Shown: in pieces, positions 6,448 to 13,363 of the stretch
Numbering within the stretch: position 1 is the stretch's first letter
Layout of the letters: each line of letters starts with the position of its first letter
Source: an uncultured Clostridia bacterium
GTDB taxonomy: Bacteria > Bacillota > Clostridia > UMGS1883
Assembly: GCA_947629615.1 (NCBI GenBank)
Contig: CANRER010000014.1
Coordinates: 1-17,222 of the forward strand
Direction: 5' to 3'
Length of the DNA stretch: 17,222 nucleotides
Position numbers and translations under genes: made by a program
Notes under the pieces: generated by a model
The model's database searches: none
Told to the model about the DNA's origin: nothing
What the model saw: only the letters and a program-made list of their open reading frames with translations

Positions 6448-7494
6448 TCATACTATCTCCACGCCCTTTTCGCCCTCGGCAATTTCGCCGATAACATAGC
6501 CCTTTTCGCCCTCGGCGGCCAAAACCGCGAGAGCCTTTTCGGCCATATCGGCGGGAACGGCTGCAACCATGCCTATGCCCATATTGAACGTATTGAACAT
6601 ATCCCTTTCGGGAATATCGCCCTTCCTTTGAATAAGGCCGAAAATCGGCGGAACGGGGAAGCTGCCCTTCCTTATAACGGCGCGGCAGCCGTCCTTCAGC
6701 ATACGGGGAACGTTTTCGTAAAAGCCGCCGCCGGTGATGTGGGAAACGGCCTTTACCCCGCACTCCTCAATGAGCCGCAGGGCGGGCTTGACGTATATCC
6801 GCGTCGGAACGAGCAGAGCCTCGAGCACGCTTGCGCCGAGCTCCTCGTTATATTTTTTCAGCTCCTCGGCGTTTTCCTCGGTTATGCCGAGCGCCTTTCT
6901 CACGAGCGAAAAGCCGTTTGAATGAACCCCGCTCGAGGCTATGCCGATAAGCGCGTCGCCGGGCGCGAGGGCGGAGCCGTCGATCATCTTCTTTTTATCC
7001 GCAATGCCCACGGCGAAGCCCGCCAAATCGTACTCGTCCGCCGGGTAAAAGCCGGGCATTTCGGCGGTTTCGCCGCCGATGAGGGCGCAGCCGCTTTTTA
7101 GGCAGCCCTCGGCCACGCCGCGCACGATGGCGGCCACCTTCTCGGGCACGTTTTTGCCGACGGCCACGTAGTCGAGGAAAAACAGGGGCTTGGCGCCGCT
7201 GCAAACGATGTCGTTCACGCACATGGCAACGCAGTCCTGCCCGACGGTGTCGTGCTTGTCGAGCAAAAAGGCTATCTTCAGCTTGGTGCCGACGCCGTCG
7301 GTGCCGCTGACGAGAACGGGCTCGTCGTATTCGTCCTTATCTATGGCGAACAGGCCGCCGAAGCCGCCTATGTCGCCCATAACGCCCTTGGTAAAGGTCT
7401 TTTTAACGTCCGCCTTCATCAGGCGGACGGCCTCGTAGCCGGCCTCCACGTCAACGCCGGCCCGCTTGTAGCTCATGCTGTGGCTGTCGCTCAT
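6448..7494 (-). CDS. purM: Phosphoribosylformylglycinamidine cyclo-ligase (AIR synthetase)
   Basis: It closes FGAM to AIR with ATP, the fifth step of purine synthesis. The 348 residues fit the family. Visible motifs are GDIGGFGG (40-47), SGTDGVGTKLK (63-73), CVNDI (92-96), GGETAEMPGFY (about 141-151) and GVHSNGFSLVRK, all characteristic of the PurM/PurL ATP-binding superfamily. The first ATG overlaps the purE stop by four bases (ATGA), with AGGGAGA a suitable distance upstream, so the pair is translationally coupled. In most bacteria purN follows directly; here a REP palindrome and a RAYT gene intervene. Confidence 0.97.
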   Translation of the reverse strand: MSDSHSMSYKRAGVDVEAGYEAVRLMKADVKKTFTKGVMGDIGGFGGLFAIDKDEYDEPVLVSGTDGVGTKLKIAFLLDKHDTVGQDCVAMCVNDIVCSGAKPLFFLDYVAVGKNVPEKVAAIVRGVAEGCLKSGCALIGGETAEMPGFYPADEYDLAGFAVGIADKKKMIDGSALAPGDALIGIASSGVHSNGFSLVRKALGITEENAEELKKYNEELGASVLEALLVPTRIYVKPALRLIEECGVKAVSHITGGGFYENVPRMLKDGCRAVIRKGSFPVPPIFGLIQRKGDIPERDMFNTFNMGIGMVAAVPADMAEKALAVLAAEGEKGYVIGEIAEGEKGVEIV

Positions 7495-7994
7495 GCTAAT
7501 ATCTCCCTTGCCCTTTCGGCTATCATTTTGTCCTTTTCGATTATGGCCGCTTTCATGGCCCGCTTATGCTCCTTAAGCTTTGCCTTCACGGCCGGGTCGG
7601 TCGAGGCGAAAATCTGCGCGGCGAGTATGGCGGCGTTTTCCGCGCCGTTCACGGCCACCGTGGCGACGGGTATGCCCGAGGGCATCTGCACCACGCTGAG
7701 CAGGCTGTCGAGCCCGTCCATAAGGCTGGACTTAATCGGTATCCCTATGACCGGCAGAGTGGTGAACGCCGCCAGTACTCCGGCCAAATGCGCGGCCTTG
7801 CCTGCGGCGGCGATTATCACGCCGTAGCCGTTTTCCTCGGCCTTTTCGGCAAATTCGTGGGCCAGCTCGGGACTGCGGTGGGCAGAAATCACCCTCACGT
7901 CAACCTCGACGCCGAATTTTTTAAGTGTTTTCACGCAGGGGACAAGTGCCTCAAAATCGCTGTCGCTGCCCATAATAAGCGCTGCCTTTGACAT
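7491..7994 (-). CDS. purE: N5-carboxyaminoimidazole ribonucleotide mutase (class I PurE)
   Basis: It converts N5-CAIR to CAIR, the sixth step of the pathway in bacteria. The 167 residues carry GSDSD (9-13), VISAHRSPE (36-43; His39), the AAAGKAAHLAG block (62-72) and GIPIKSSLMDGLDSLLSVVQ, with MPSGIPVATV after it. SAHR rather than SAHK marks class I, which normally works with PurK; no purK is in the window. It starts 18 bases after the glmS stop with AAAGGAAG as ribosome binding site, and overlaps purM by four bases. Confidence 0.96.
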   Translation of the reverse strand: MSKAALIMGSDSDFEALVPCVKTLKKFGVEVDVRVISAHRSPELAHEFAEKAEENGYGVIIAAAGKAAHLAGVLAAFTTLPVIGIPIKSSLMDGLDSLLSVVQMPSGIPVATVAVNGAENAAILAAQIFASTDPAVKAKLKEHKRAMKAAIIEKDKMIAERAREILA

Positions 7995-8012
7995 ATAAAT
8001 CTTCCTTTCTTC

Positions 8013-9803
8013 TTATTCCACGGTAACGGACTTGGCGAGGTTTCGCGGCTTATCTATGTCGCAGCCCAAATGCAGCGCCGAATAGTAGGCGAGGTACTGG
8101 GCCGGAACGACGCTCACAAGCGGGGAAAGTATCTCGTGTACATCGCCAACGACTATCTGGTCGCCGTGCGAGGAAACGCTCTTCATCGCTATCCTTATCA
8201 CCTTGGCCCCGCGCGAGAGAACCTCCTTGACGTTGCTCCTTGTGTTGAGCTGAGTGTTGGCCTGCGTTATTATCGCCACGACGGGGGTGTCCTTTTCGAT
8301 GAGGGCGATGGTGCCGTGCTTCAGCTCGCCGGCGGCGAAGCCCTCGGTTTGTATGTAGGATATTTCCTTAAGCTTGAGCGCGGCCTCGAGGCAGACGTAG
8401 TAGTCCTCGCCGCGGCCGATGTAAAAGCAGTTGCGCGAGGGTACGATGTATTCCTTCGCGAGTCTGCTGAAAAGCTCCTTGTCGCCGCAGAGGCTTTCGA
8501 TGGTGTTCGCGACAAGCGCCAGCTCGTACTTGAGGTTTATGCCGATGTTGTTCTTAAGCGCCGCCGCCAGTATCGCCAGCACCGCCACCTGCGCGCTGTA
8601 GGCCTTTGTCGAGGCGACGGCTATCTCCGGCCCGGCGTAAAGCAGCAGGGTGTGGTCGGCCTCGCGCGAGAGGGTGGAGCCCTTCACGTTGGTTATCGTC
8701 AGGGCCTTATGTCCCATCTGCTTGATTTTCACCAGCACGGCGCGGCTGTCGGCGGTTTCGCCGCTTTGAGAAATGAAAATGAAGAACGGCTTTTCGCTGA
8801 GCAGCGGCATATTGTATACAAATTCGCTTGCCACGAAGCTGTCGGCGGGCTTGCCGGAGATTTTCTCGAAGAAGTGCTTGCCGATTATGCCCGCGTGGTA
8901 GCTCGTGCCGCAGGCCACGATGTATATTTTGTCGCACTCGCGAAGGTCGGCGAGTATCTCCTCCGGCACGGAAAGCTCGCCGTTTTCGTCCATGTATTCC
9001 TGCATTATACGGCGCAGCACCAGCGGCTGCTCCTCTATCTCCTTGATGGTGTAGTGGGGATAGGTGCCTTTGGATATGTCCGAAAGGTCGAGCTCGGCCT
9101 TATACGGCTCGCGGCTGACCTTCTGGGAATAGCTTGTGAATATCTCAACGCCGTCACGGCTCACGACGGCGAACTCCTTGTCGTGGATTTCGTAAAACCA
9201 CTCAGTGTGGGCTATCATGGCCATCGCGTCGGAGCCTATCATGTTGAAGCCATCGCCCTTGCCGACGAGCAGGGGCGACTTGTTCTTGACGGCGTACATA
9301 TGCTCGCCGTCGAGGCTGTCGATTATCGCGAGGGCGTAGCTGCCCTCCAGCACGTCTATAAGGTGCATTATGGCGACGTCCACGGCCTCGCCGTCGGCGG
9401 TGAACTTATCCATCAGCCGCACGATGACCTCGGTATCGGTTTCGCTGGCGAACTCCGTGTCGCTCAAAAACCTGCGCCTCAGCTCGGCCTCGTTCTCGAT
9501 TATGCCGTTATGCACCAGTGAAAACCTGCTGCCGGTATGGGGATGGGCGTTTTTCTCGTTGGGCTTGCCGTGAGTGGCCCAGCGGGTGTGGCCTATGCCG
9601 AGCGTACCCTTAACGGCGCGGCCCTCCTCGGTTTTTTCAACAAGGTTGACCAGCTTGCCCACGGCGCGCCGAACGGTTATTTTCCCTTCGTCATAAACGG
9701 CGAGCCCCGCCGAGTCGTACCCCCGGTACTCCAGCTTGGCCAGCCCGTCCAACAGTATCGGCGCGGCCTGTTTTTCGCCTATGTAGCCGACAATTCCGCA
9801 CAT
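8013..9803 (-). CDS. glmS: Glutamine-fructose-6-phosphate aminotransferase (isomerizing)
   Basis: It makes glucosamine-6-phosphate from fructose-6-phosphate and glutamine, the entry to peptidoglycan amino sugars. The protein has 596 residues when started at MCGIVGYIG: Cys2 becomes the N-terminal nucleophile of the class II glutamine amidotransferase domain (about 2-220). Two SIS sugar-phosphate domains follow, shown by IYIVACGTSYHAG, SQSGETADS and VASTKAYSAQ in the first and LEAALKLKEISYIQTEGF in the second, then the conserved ending DKPRNLAKSVTVE. The frame is open for 28 codons further upstream, but GGAGGT lies 8 bases before this ATG and the Cys must be terminal. It heads the leftward run, with purE only 18 bases downstream, so glmS and the purine genes are probably co-transcribed. 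Confidence 0.97.
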   Translation of the reverse strand: MCGIVGYIGEKQAAPILLDGLAKLEYRGYDSAGLAVYDEGKITVRRAVGKLVNLVEKTEEGRAVKGTLGIGHTRWATHGKPNEKNAHPHTGSRFSLVHNGIIENEAELRRRFLSDTEFASETDTEVIVRLMDKFTADGEAVDVAIMHLIDVLEGSYALAIIDSLDGEHMYAVKNKSPLLVGKGDGFNMIGSDAMAMIAHTEWFYEIHDKEFAVVSRDGVEIFTSYSQKVSREPYKAELDLSDISKGTYPHYTIKEIEEQPLVLRRIMQEYMDENGELSVPEEILADLRECDKIYIVACGTSYHAGIIGKHFFEKISGKPADSFVASEFVYNMPLLSEKPFFIFISQSGETADSRAVLVKIKQMGHKALTITNVKGSTLSREADHTLLLYAGPEIAVASTKAYSAQVAVLAILAAALKNNIGINLKYELALVANTIESLCGDKELFSRLAKEYIVPSRNCFYIGRGEDYYVCLEAALKLKEISYIQTEGFAAGELKHGTIALIEKDTPVVAIITQANTQLNTRSNVKEVLSRGAKVIRIAMKSVSSHGDQIVVGDVHEILSPLVSVVPAQYLAYYSALHLGCDIDKPRNLAKSVTVE

Positions 9804-9858
9804 AAATATGTACCTCCGTTTCCTTCCCGTCATTGGGACAGTATAGTTACACAAGTTC

Positions 9859-9887
9859 ATTATATAACAAAATGCCGCCAAACGCAA
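9859..9887 (-). promoter_or_regulatory. Predicted sigma-A promoter for glmS and the purine run
   Basis: On the minus strand, TTGCGT (9887-9882) is followed by a 17-base spacer and TATAAT (9864-9859). Transcription would begin near 9852, leaving a 5' leader of about 50 bases with a GGAGG site. That leader is too short for a glmS ribozyme or a purine riboswitch. Confidence 0.65.
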
Positions 9888-9940
9888 ACTTTTTTTGAAA
9901 AAAATTTGAAAAAGGAGTAGCTTTTTTAATACTTTTGATT

Positions 9941-9946
9941 TATAAT
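9941..9946 (+). promoter_or_regulatory. Possible -10 box for the lrp-aminotransferase operon
   Basis: A perfect TATAAT lies 37 bases before the lrp ATG in an AT-rich stretch. No good -35 is found at the usual distance; the bases there read TAGCTT. The promoter is plausible but weak on sequence grounds, and it may depend on an activator or on autoregulation. Confidence 0.35.
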
Positions 9947-9983
9947 ATTAGTAAATTATTTTTTTTTGAAAGGGAACAGAGCC

Positions 9984-10466
9984 ATGAAAAACGAAATTTT
10001 GCAAATTCTCGAACGCGACAGCCGCCTCACACCGGCCCAGCTCGCGACCATGCTCGGAACCACCGAGGAGGCCGTGGCCGCCGCCATAAAGGAGCTTGAG
10101 GACGACAAGGTGATCCTCGGCTACAGAACGCTTGTAAACTGGGAGCGCACCGACCGCGACAACATCGCTGCCATAATCACCATCAGCATCACCCCCCAGC
10201 GGGGCGACGGCTACGACAAGGTGGCCGAAAGAATATACAAGTACCCGCAGGTGAAGGCCGTCAGCCTGATGAGCGGCTCGTTCGACCTGCTCGTCAGCGT
10301 GGAGGGCAAATCTCTTCAGGAGGTAGCCATGTTCGTATCCGAAAAGCTGGCTCCTATGGACGGCGTTATCTCCACGAACACGCATTTCACGCTCAAAACA
10401 TATAAAAAGGAAAACGTCATCTTTACCGGCATCGAGCAGGACGACCGGGAGGTCATCACCCTATGA
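9984..10466 (+). CDS. Lrp/AsnC-family transcriptional regulator
   Basis: A 160-residue regulator. Residues about 1-50 form a winged helix-turn-helix (LTPAQLATMLGTTEEAVAAA then IKELEDDKVILGY). Residues about 65-145 form the RAM/AsnC ligand-binding domain with the typical GSFDLLVSVEGKSLQEV stretch. Such proteins bind DNA as octamers or dimers and usually sense amino acids. The ATG at 9984 is chosen over an in-frame TTG at 9966, because AAAGGGA lies 8 bases before the ATG. Its stop overlaps the start of the aminotransferase gene by four bases, so the two are coupled and the regulator may respond to that enzyme's substrate or product. It is divergent from glmS, so the shared 180-base intergenic region could let it affect the glmS-pur run; this is inference. 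Confidence 0.92.
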   Translation: MKNEILQILERDSRLTPAQLATMLGTTEEAVAAAIKELEDDKVILGYRTLVNWERTDRDNIAAIITISITPQRGDGYDKVAERIYKYPQVKAVSLMSGSFDLLVSVEGKSLQEVAMFVSEKLAPMDGVISTNTHFTLKTYKKENVIFTGIEQDDREVITL

Positions 10467-11632
10467 ATATAGAAAGCATGATTTCCCCGCACATAGAGGC
10501 CATGCCGCCCTCGGGGATAAGAAAATTTTTCGACATTGTGGCCGAAATGAAGGACGCCATATCCCTCGGCGTGGGCGAGCCGGACTTCGTGACCCCTTGG
10601 GCCATACGCGAGGCCGGCATCTACTCCCTTGAAAAGGGCCACACGCACTACACCTCGAACGCCGGCCTGAAGGAGCTGCGCCGCGAGCTGTGCCGCTACA
10701 CCAAGCGGCATTACGGCCTCGATTACGCCGAGGACGAAACCCTCGTCACCGTCGGCGGCAGCGAGGCCATCGACCTCTGTATCCGCGCCCTTATCAGGAG
10801 CGGCGACGAGGTTATCGTGCCGGAGCCGTCGTTCGTGTGCTATAAGCCCTGCGTCACCATGGCGGGCGGCACGGCCGTGCCGGTCGAAACCCGCGAAAAG
10901 GACGAGTTCCGCCTCACGCCCGAGGCTCTGCGCGAGAAGATAACCGACCGCACCAAGCTCCTCGTTCTGCCCTTCCCCAACAATCCCACCGGGGCCATTA
11001 TGGAAAGGGAGCATCTTGAGGCCATCGCCGACGTTATCCGCGATAAGAATATAGCAGTGCTTTCGGACGAGATATACGGAGCGCTCACCTATAAGGGCAG
11101 GCACGTGCCCTTTGCCTCGATAGACGGCATGAAGGAGCGCACCGTGACGATAAACGGCTTCAGCAAGGCCTTCGCCATGACGGGCTGGCGCCTCGGCTAC
11201 GCGATGGGGCCGAAGCCGCTTATCGCCGCCATGCTGAAAATACACCAGTACGCCATCATGTGCGCCCCCACCACCGGCCAGTACGCCGCGGTGGAGGCCC
11301 TTCGGAGCTGCGACGACGAGGTGGAGGCCATGCGCCGCGAGTACGACCGCCGCCGCCGCGTCATGGTAAAGGGCCTGCGCGACATGGGGCTTTCGTGCTT
11401 CGAGCCGCTGGGCGCGTTTTACGTGTTCCCGAACATATCCTCCCTCGGCATGACCAGCGAGGACTTCGCCACCGCGCTCCTCACCGAGGAAAAGGTCGCC
11501 GTCGTGCCGGGTACGGCCTTCGGCGCGGGCGGCGAGGGCTTCGTGCGGTGCAGCTACGCCTACAGCATAAGGAATATAAATACCGCCCTTGAGCGTATCG
11601 CCCGCTTCGTCGAGCGGCATAAGGGAAAATAA
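10463..11632 (+). CDS. Class I/II PLP-dependent aminotransferase
   Basis: A fold-type I aminotransferase of 389 residues. Key sequence marks are LGVGEPDF (35-42), HYTSNAGLKELR (62-73), VGGSEAIDL (97-105), FPNNPTGA (171-178, with the PLP-contacting Asn), SDEIYGALTY (201-210, Asp202 and Tyr205) and INGFSKAFAMTGWRLGY (230-246, with the Schiff-base Lys235). The C-terminal GFVRCSYA carries the substrate-carboxylate Arg. It resembles the aspartate/aromatic/alanine aminotransferase subgroup (often labelled PatA or AspC-like), but the substrate cannot be fixed from sequence. The start overlaps the lrp stop (ATGA), with GGGAGG ten bases upstream. The regulator-enzyme coupling suggests an amino-acid responsive unit. 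Confidence 0.93.
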   Translation: MNIESMISPHIEAMPPSGIRKFFDIVAEMKDAISLGVGEPDFVTPWAIREAGIYSLEKGHTHYTSNAGLKELRRELCRYTKRHYGLDYAEDETLVTVGGSEAIDLCIRALIRSGDEVIVPEPSFVCYKPCVTMAGGTAVPVETREKDEFRLTPEALREKITDRTKLLVLPFPNNPTGAIMEREHLEAIADVIRDKNIAVLSDEIYGALTYKGRHVPFASIDGMKERTVTINGFSKAFAMTGWRLGYAMGPKPLIAAMLKIHQYAIMCAPTTGQYAAVEALRSCDDEVEAMRREYDRRRRVMVKGLRDMGLSCFEPLGAFYVFPNISSLGMTSEDFATALLTEEKVAVVPGTAFGAGGEGFVRCSYAYSIRNINTALERIARFVERHKGK

Positions 11633-11644
11633 TTCATTTCCCCC

Positions 11645-11673
11645 TTGCGGAAAATGTCAAAGTGTGATATACT
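11645..11673 (+). promoter_or_regulatory. Predicted sigma-A promoter for pyrG
   Basis: TTGCGG (11645-11650), a 17-base spacer and TATACT (11668-11673) lie just after the aminotransferase stop. The predicted start, near 11680, leaves a short leader before the AAAGGAGGAA site. No G-run suitable for pyrG-type reiterative transcription is seen at the start, and no hairpin terminator precedes the gene. Confidence 0.65.
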
Positions 11674-11715
11674 TATATGGTTAATAATTGTACTTCGGCT
11701 AAAGGAGGAATAAGC

Positions 11716-13347
11716 GTGGCAGCAAAATACATTTTCGTCACAGGGGGCGTGGTTTCGGGCCTCGGGAAGGGTATAACGGCGGCGTCGCTGGGGCGGCTGC
11801 TCAAATGCAGGGGCTTTAAGGTGACTATCCAGAAGTGCGACCCTTACATAAATTTCGACCCCGGCACCATGAGTCCGTATCAGCACGGCGAGGTGTTCGT
11901 CACCGACGACGGGGCCGAAACCGACCTTGACCTCGGCCACTACGAGCGCTTTGTTGACGAAAATCTCAACAGCAACTCGAACGTAACCAGCGGCAAAGTT
12001 TACTTCAACGTGATAAACAAGGAGCGCCGCGGCGACTATCTGGGCGGCACGGTGCAGGTAATTCCGCATATAACCAACGAAATAAAGGAGCATATCTACT
12101 TTGCCGGCAAGGACAACAACGTGGATTTCGTGATAACCGAAATCGGCGGCACGGTGGGCGACATCGAAAGTCTGCCCTTTTTGGAGTCCATACGTCAGGT
12201 GCAGTGGGAGGTGGGCCGCGAAAACTGCGTGTATATCCACGTTTCGCTGATACCCTATCTGGCTTCGAGCGGCGAGCAGAAGTCCAAGCCCACTCAGCAC
12301 AGCGTGAAGGAGCTTTTGGGGCTGGGTATTCAGCCGGACGTTATCGTCTGCCGCACGGAAAAGCCGCTTGAAAAGGGCCTGAAGGAGAAAATCGCCTCGT
12401 TCTGCAACGTTAAGAAGGACTGCGTTGTCGAAAACCTCGACGCTCCCACCCTCTACGCCGTACCCTTGGCGCTGGAGCAGGGCGGCTTGGCAAAGGCCGT
12501 GCTCGGCTGCCTTAATATGCCCGACCCCGGGGCCGACCTCGGCGAGTGGACGCGCATGGTCGAAACCGTACTCAGCCTCGGCAAGGACGGCCGCAGGGTG
12601 AGGATAGCCCTCGTGGGCAAGTACGTCGCCCTGCACGACGCTTACCTGAGCGTGGCCGAGGCCCTGCGCCACGGCGGCATAGCCAATAAGCTCGACGTTG
12701 AGATAGACTGGGTGAACAGCGAGGAAATAACCGCCGAAACCGCGGCGAAGCGCCTTAAGGACGCCGACGGTATTCTTGTGCCGGGCGGCTTCGGCGACCG
12801 CGGCGTTGAGGGAAAGATACAGGCCGTGCGCTACGCGAGGGAAAACGGAGTGCCGTTCTTCGGCATCTGCCTCGGTATGCAGATGGCGGTGGTGGAGTTC
12901 GCCCGCGACGTGCTGGGCTTCGCCGACGCCGACAGCGCGGAATTTAACCCCGATTCCGCCCACGCGGTCATACATATCATGCCCGACCAGAAAAACGTTG
13001 AAAATATGGGCGGCACGCTGCGCTTGGGGCTTTACCCCTGCAAGCTGGCCGAGGGCAGCCTCATCGGCGAAATATACGGCGGCGAGCCGCTTATATACGA
13101 GCGTCACCGCCACCGCTACGAGTACAACAACGAATACCGCGAGGCCCTCACCGGGGCGGGGCTGTCCATCGGCGGCCTTTCGCCCGACAATCGGCTCGTC
13201 GAAACCGTGGAGATAAAGGATCACCCGTGGTTCGTGGGCGTGCAGTTCCACCCGGAATTTAAGTCGCGCCCCAACAGAGCGCACCCGCTGTTCGCCTCGT
13301 TCATCAAGGCGGCCGGCGAGAGGGCGGAGAATAAGGCAAATAAATAA
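11716..13347 (+). CDS. pyrG: CTP synthase (glutamine-hydrolysing)
   Basis: It aminates UTP to CTP with ATP and glutamine, the last step of CTP synthesis. The protein has 543 residues from a GTG start at 11716, where AAAGGAGGAA is well placed; the frame is open 13 codons further upstream, but those codons do not resemble the family. The N-terminal amidoligase domain shows KYIFVTGGVVSGLGKGITAA (P-loop at about 14-19), DPYINFDPGTMSPYQHGEVF and EIGGTVGDIES. The C-terminal class I glutaminase domain has LVPGGFGDRG, GICLGMQ (nucleophile Cys385) and GVQFHPEF (His512, Glu514). All catalytic residues are present. A gene for a secreted phosphoesterase starts 16 bases downstream. Confidence 0.97.
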   Translation: MAAKYIFVTGGVVSGLGKGITAASLGRLLKCRGFKVTIQKCDPYINFDPGTMSPYQHGEVFVTDDGAETDLDLGHYERFVDENLNSNSNVTSGKVYFNVINKERRGDYLGGTVQVIPHITNEIKEHIYFAGKDNNVDFVITEIGGTVGDIESLPFLESIRQVQWEVGRENCVYIHVSLIPYLASSGEQKSKPTQHSVKELLGLGIQPDVIVCRTEKPLEKGLKEKIASFCNVKKDCVVENLDAPTLYAVPLALEQGGLAKAVLGCLNMPDPGADLGEWTRMVETVLSLGKDGRRVRIALVGKYVALHDAYLSVAEALRHGGIANKLDVEIDWVNSEEITAETAAKRLKDADGILVPGGFGDRGVEGKIQAVRYARENGVPFFGICLGMQMAVVEFARDVLGFADADSAEFNPDSAHAVIHIMPDQKNVENMGGTLRLGLYPCKLAEGSLIGEIYGGEPLIYERHRHRYEYNNEYREALTGAGLSIGGLSPDNRLVETVEIKDHPWFVGVQFHPEFKSRPNRAHPLFASFIKAAGERAENKANK

Positions 13348-13363
13348 AACGGAGGCAGGGAAA

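Noticed and set aside
9804..9858. Possible glmS ribozyme or purine riboswitch in the glmS leader
   Set aside because: The predicted leader is only about 50 bases, and neither the glmS ribozyme core nor the purine aptamer loops are recognisable.
9804..9887. glmS start 28 codons further upstream
   Set aside because: It would bury the catalytic N-terminal Cys, and the ribosome binding site fits MCGIVGYIG.
11674..11715. pyrG attenuation by reiterative G transcription
   Set aside because: The predicted start region is AT-rich with no GGGC start and no downstream attenuator hairpin.
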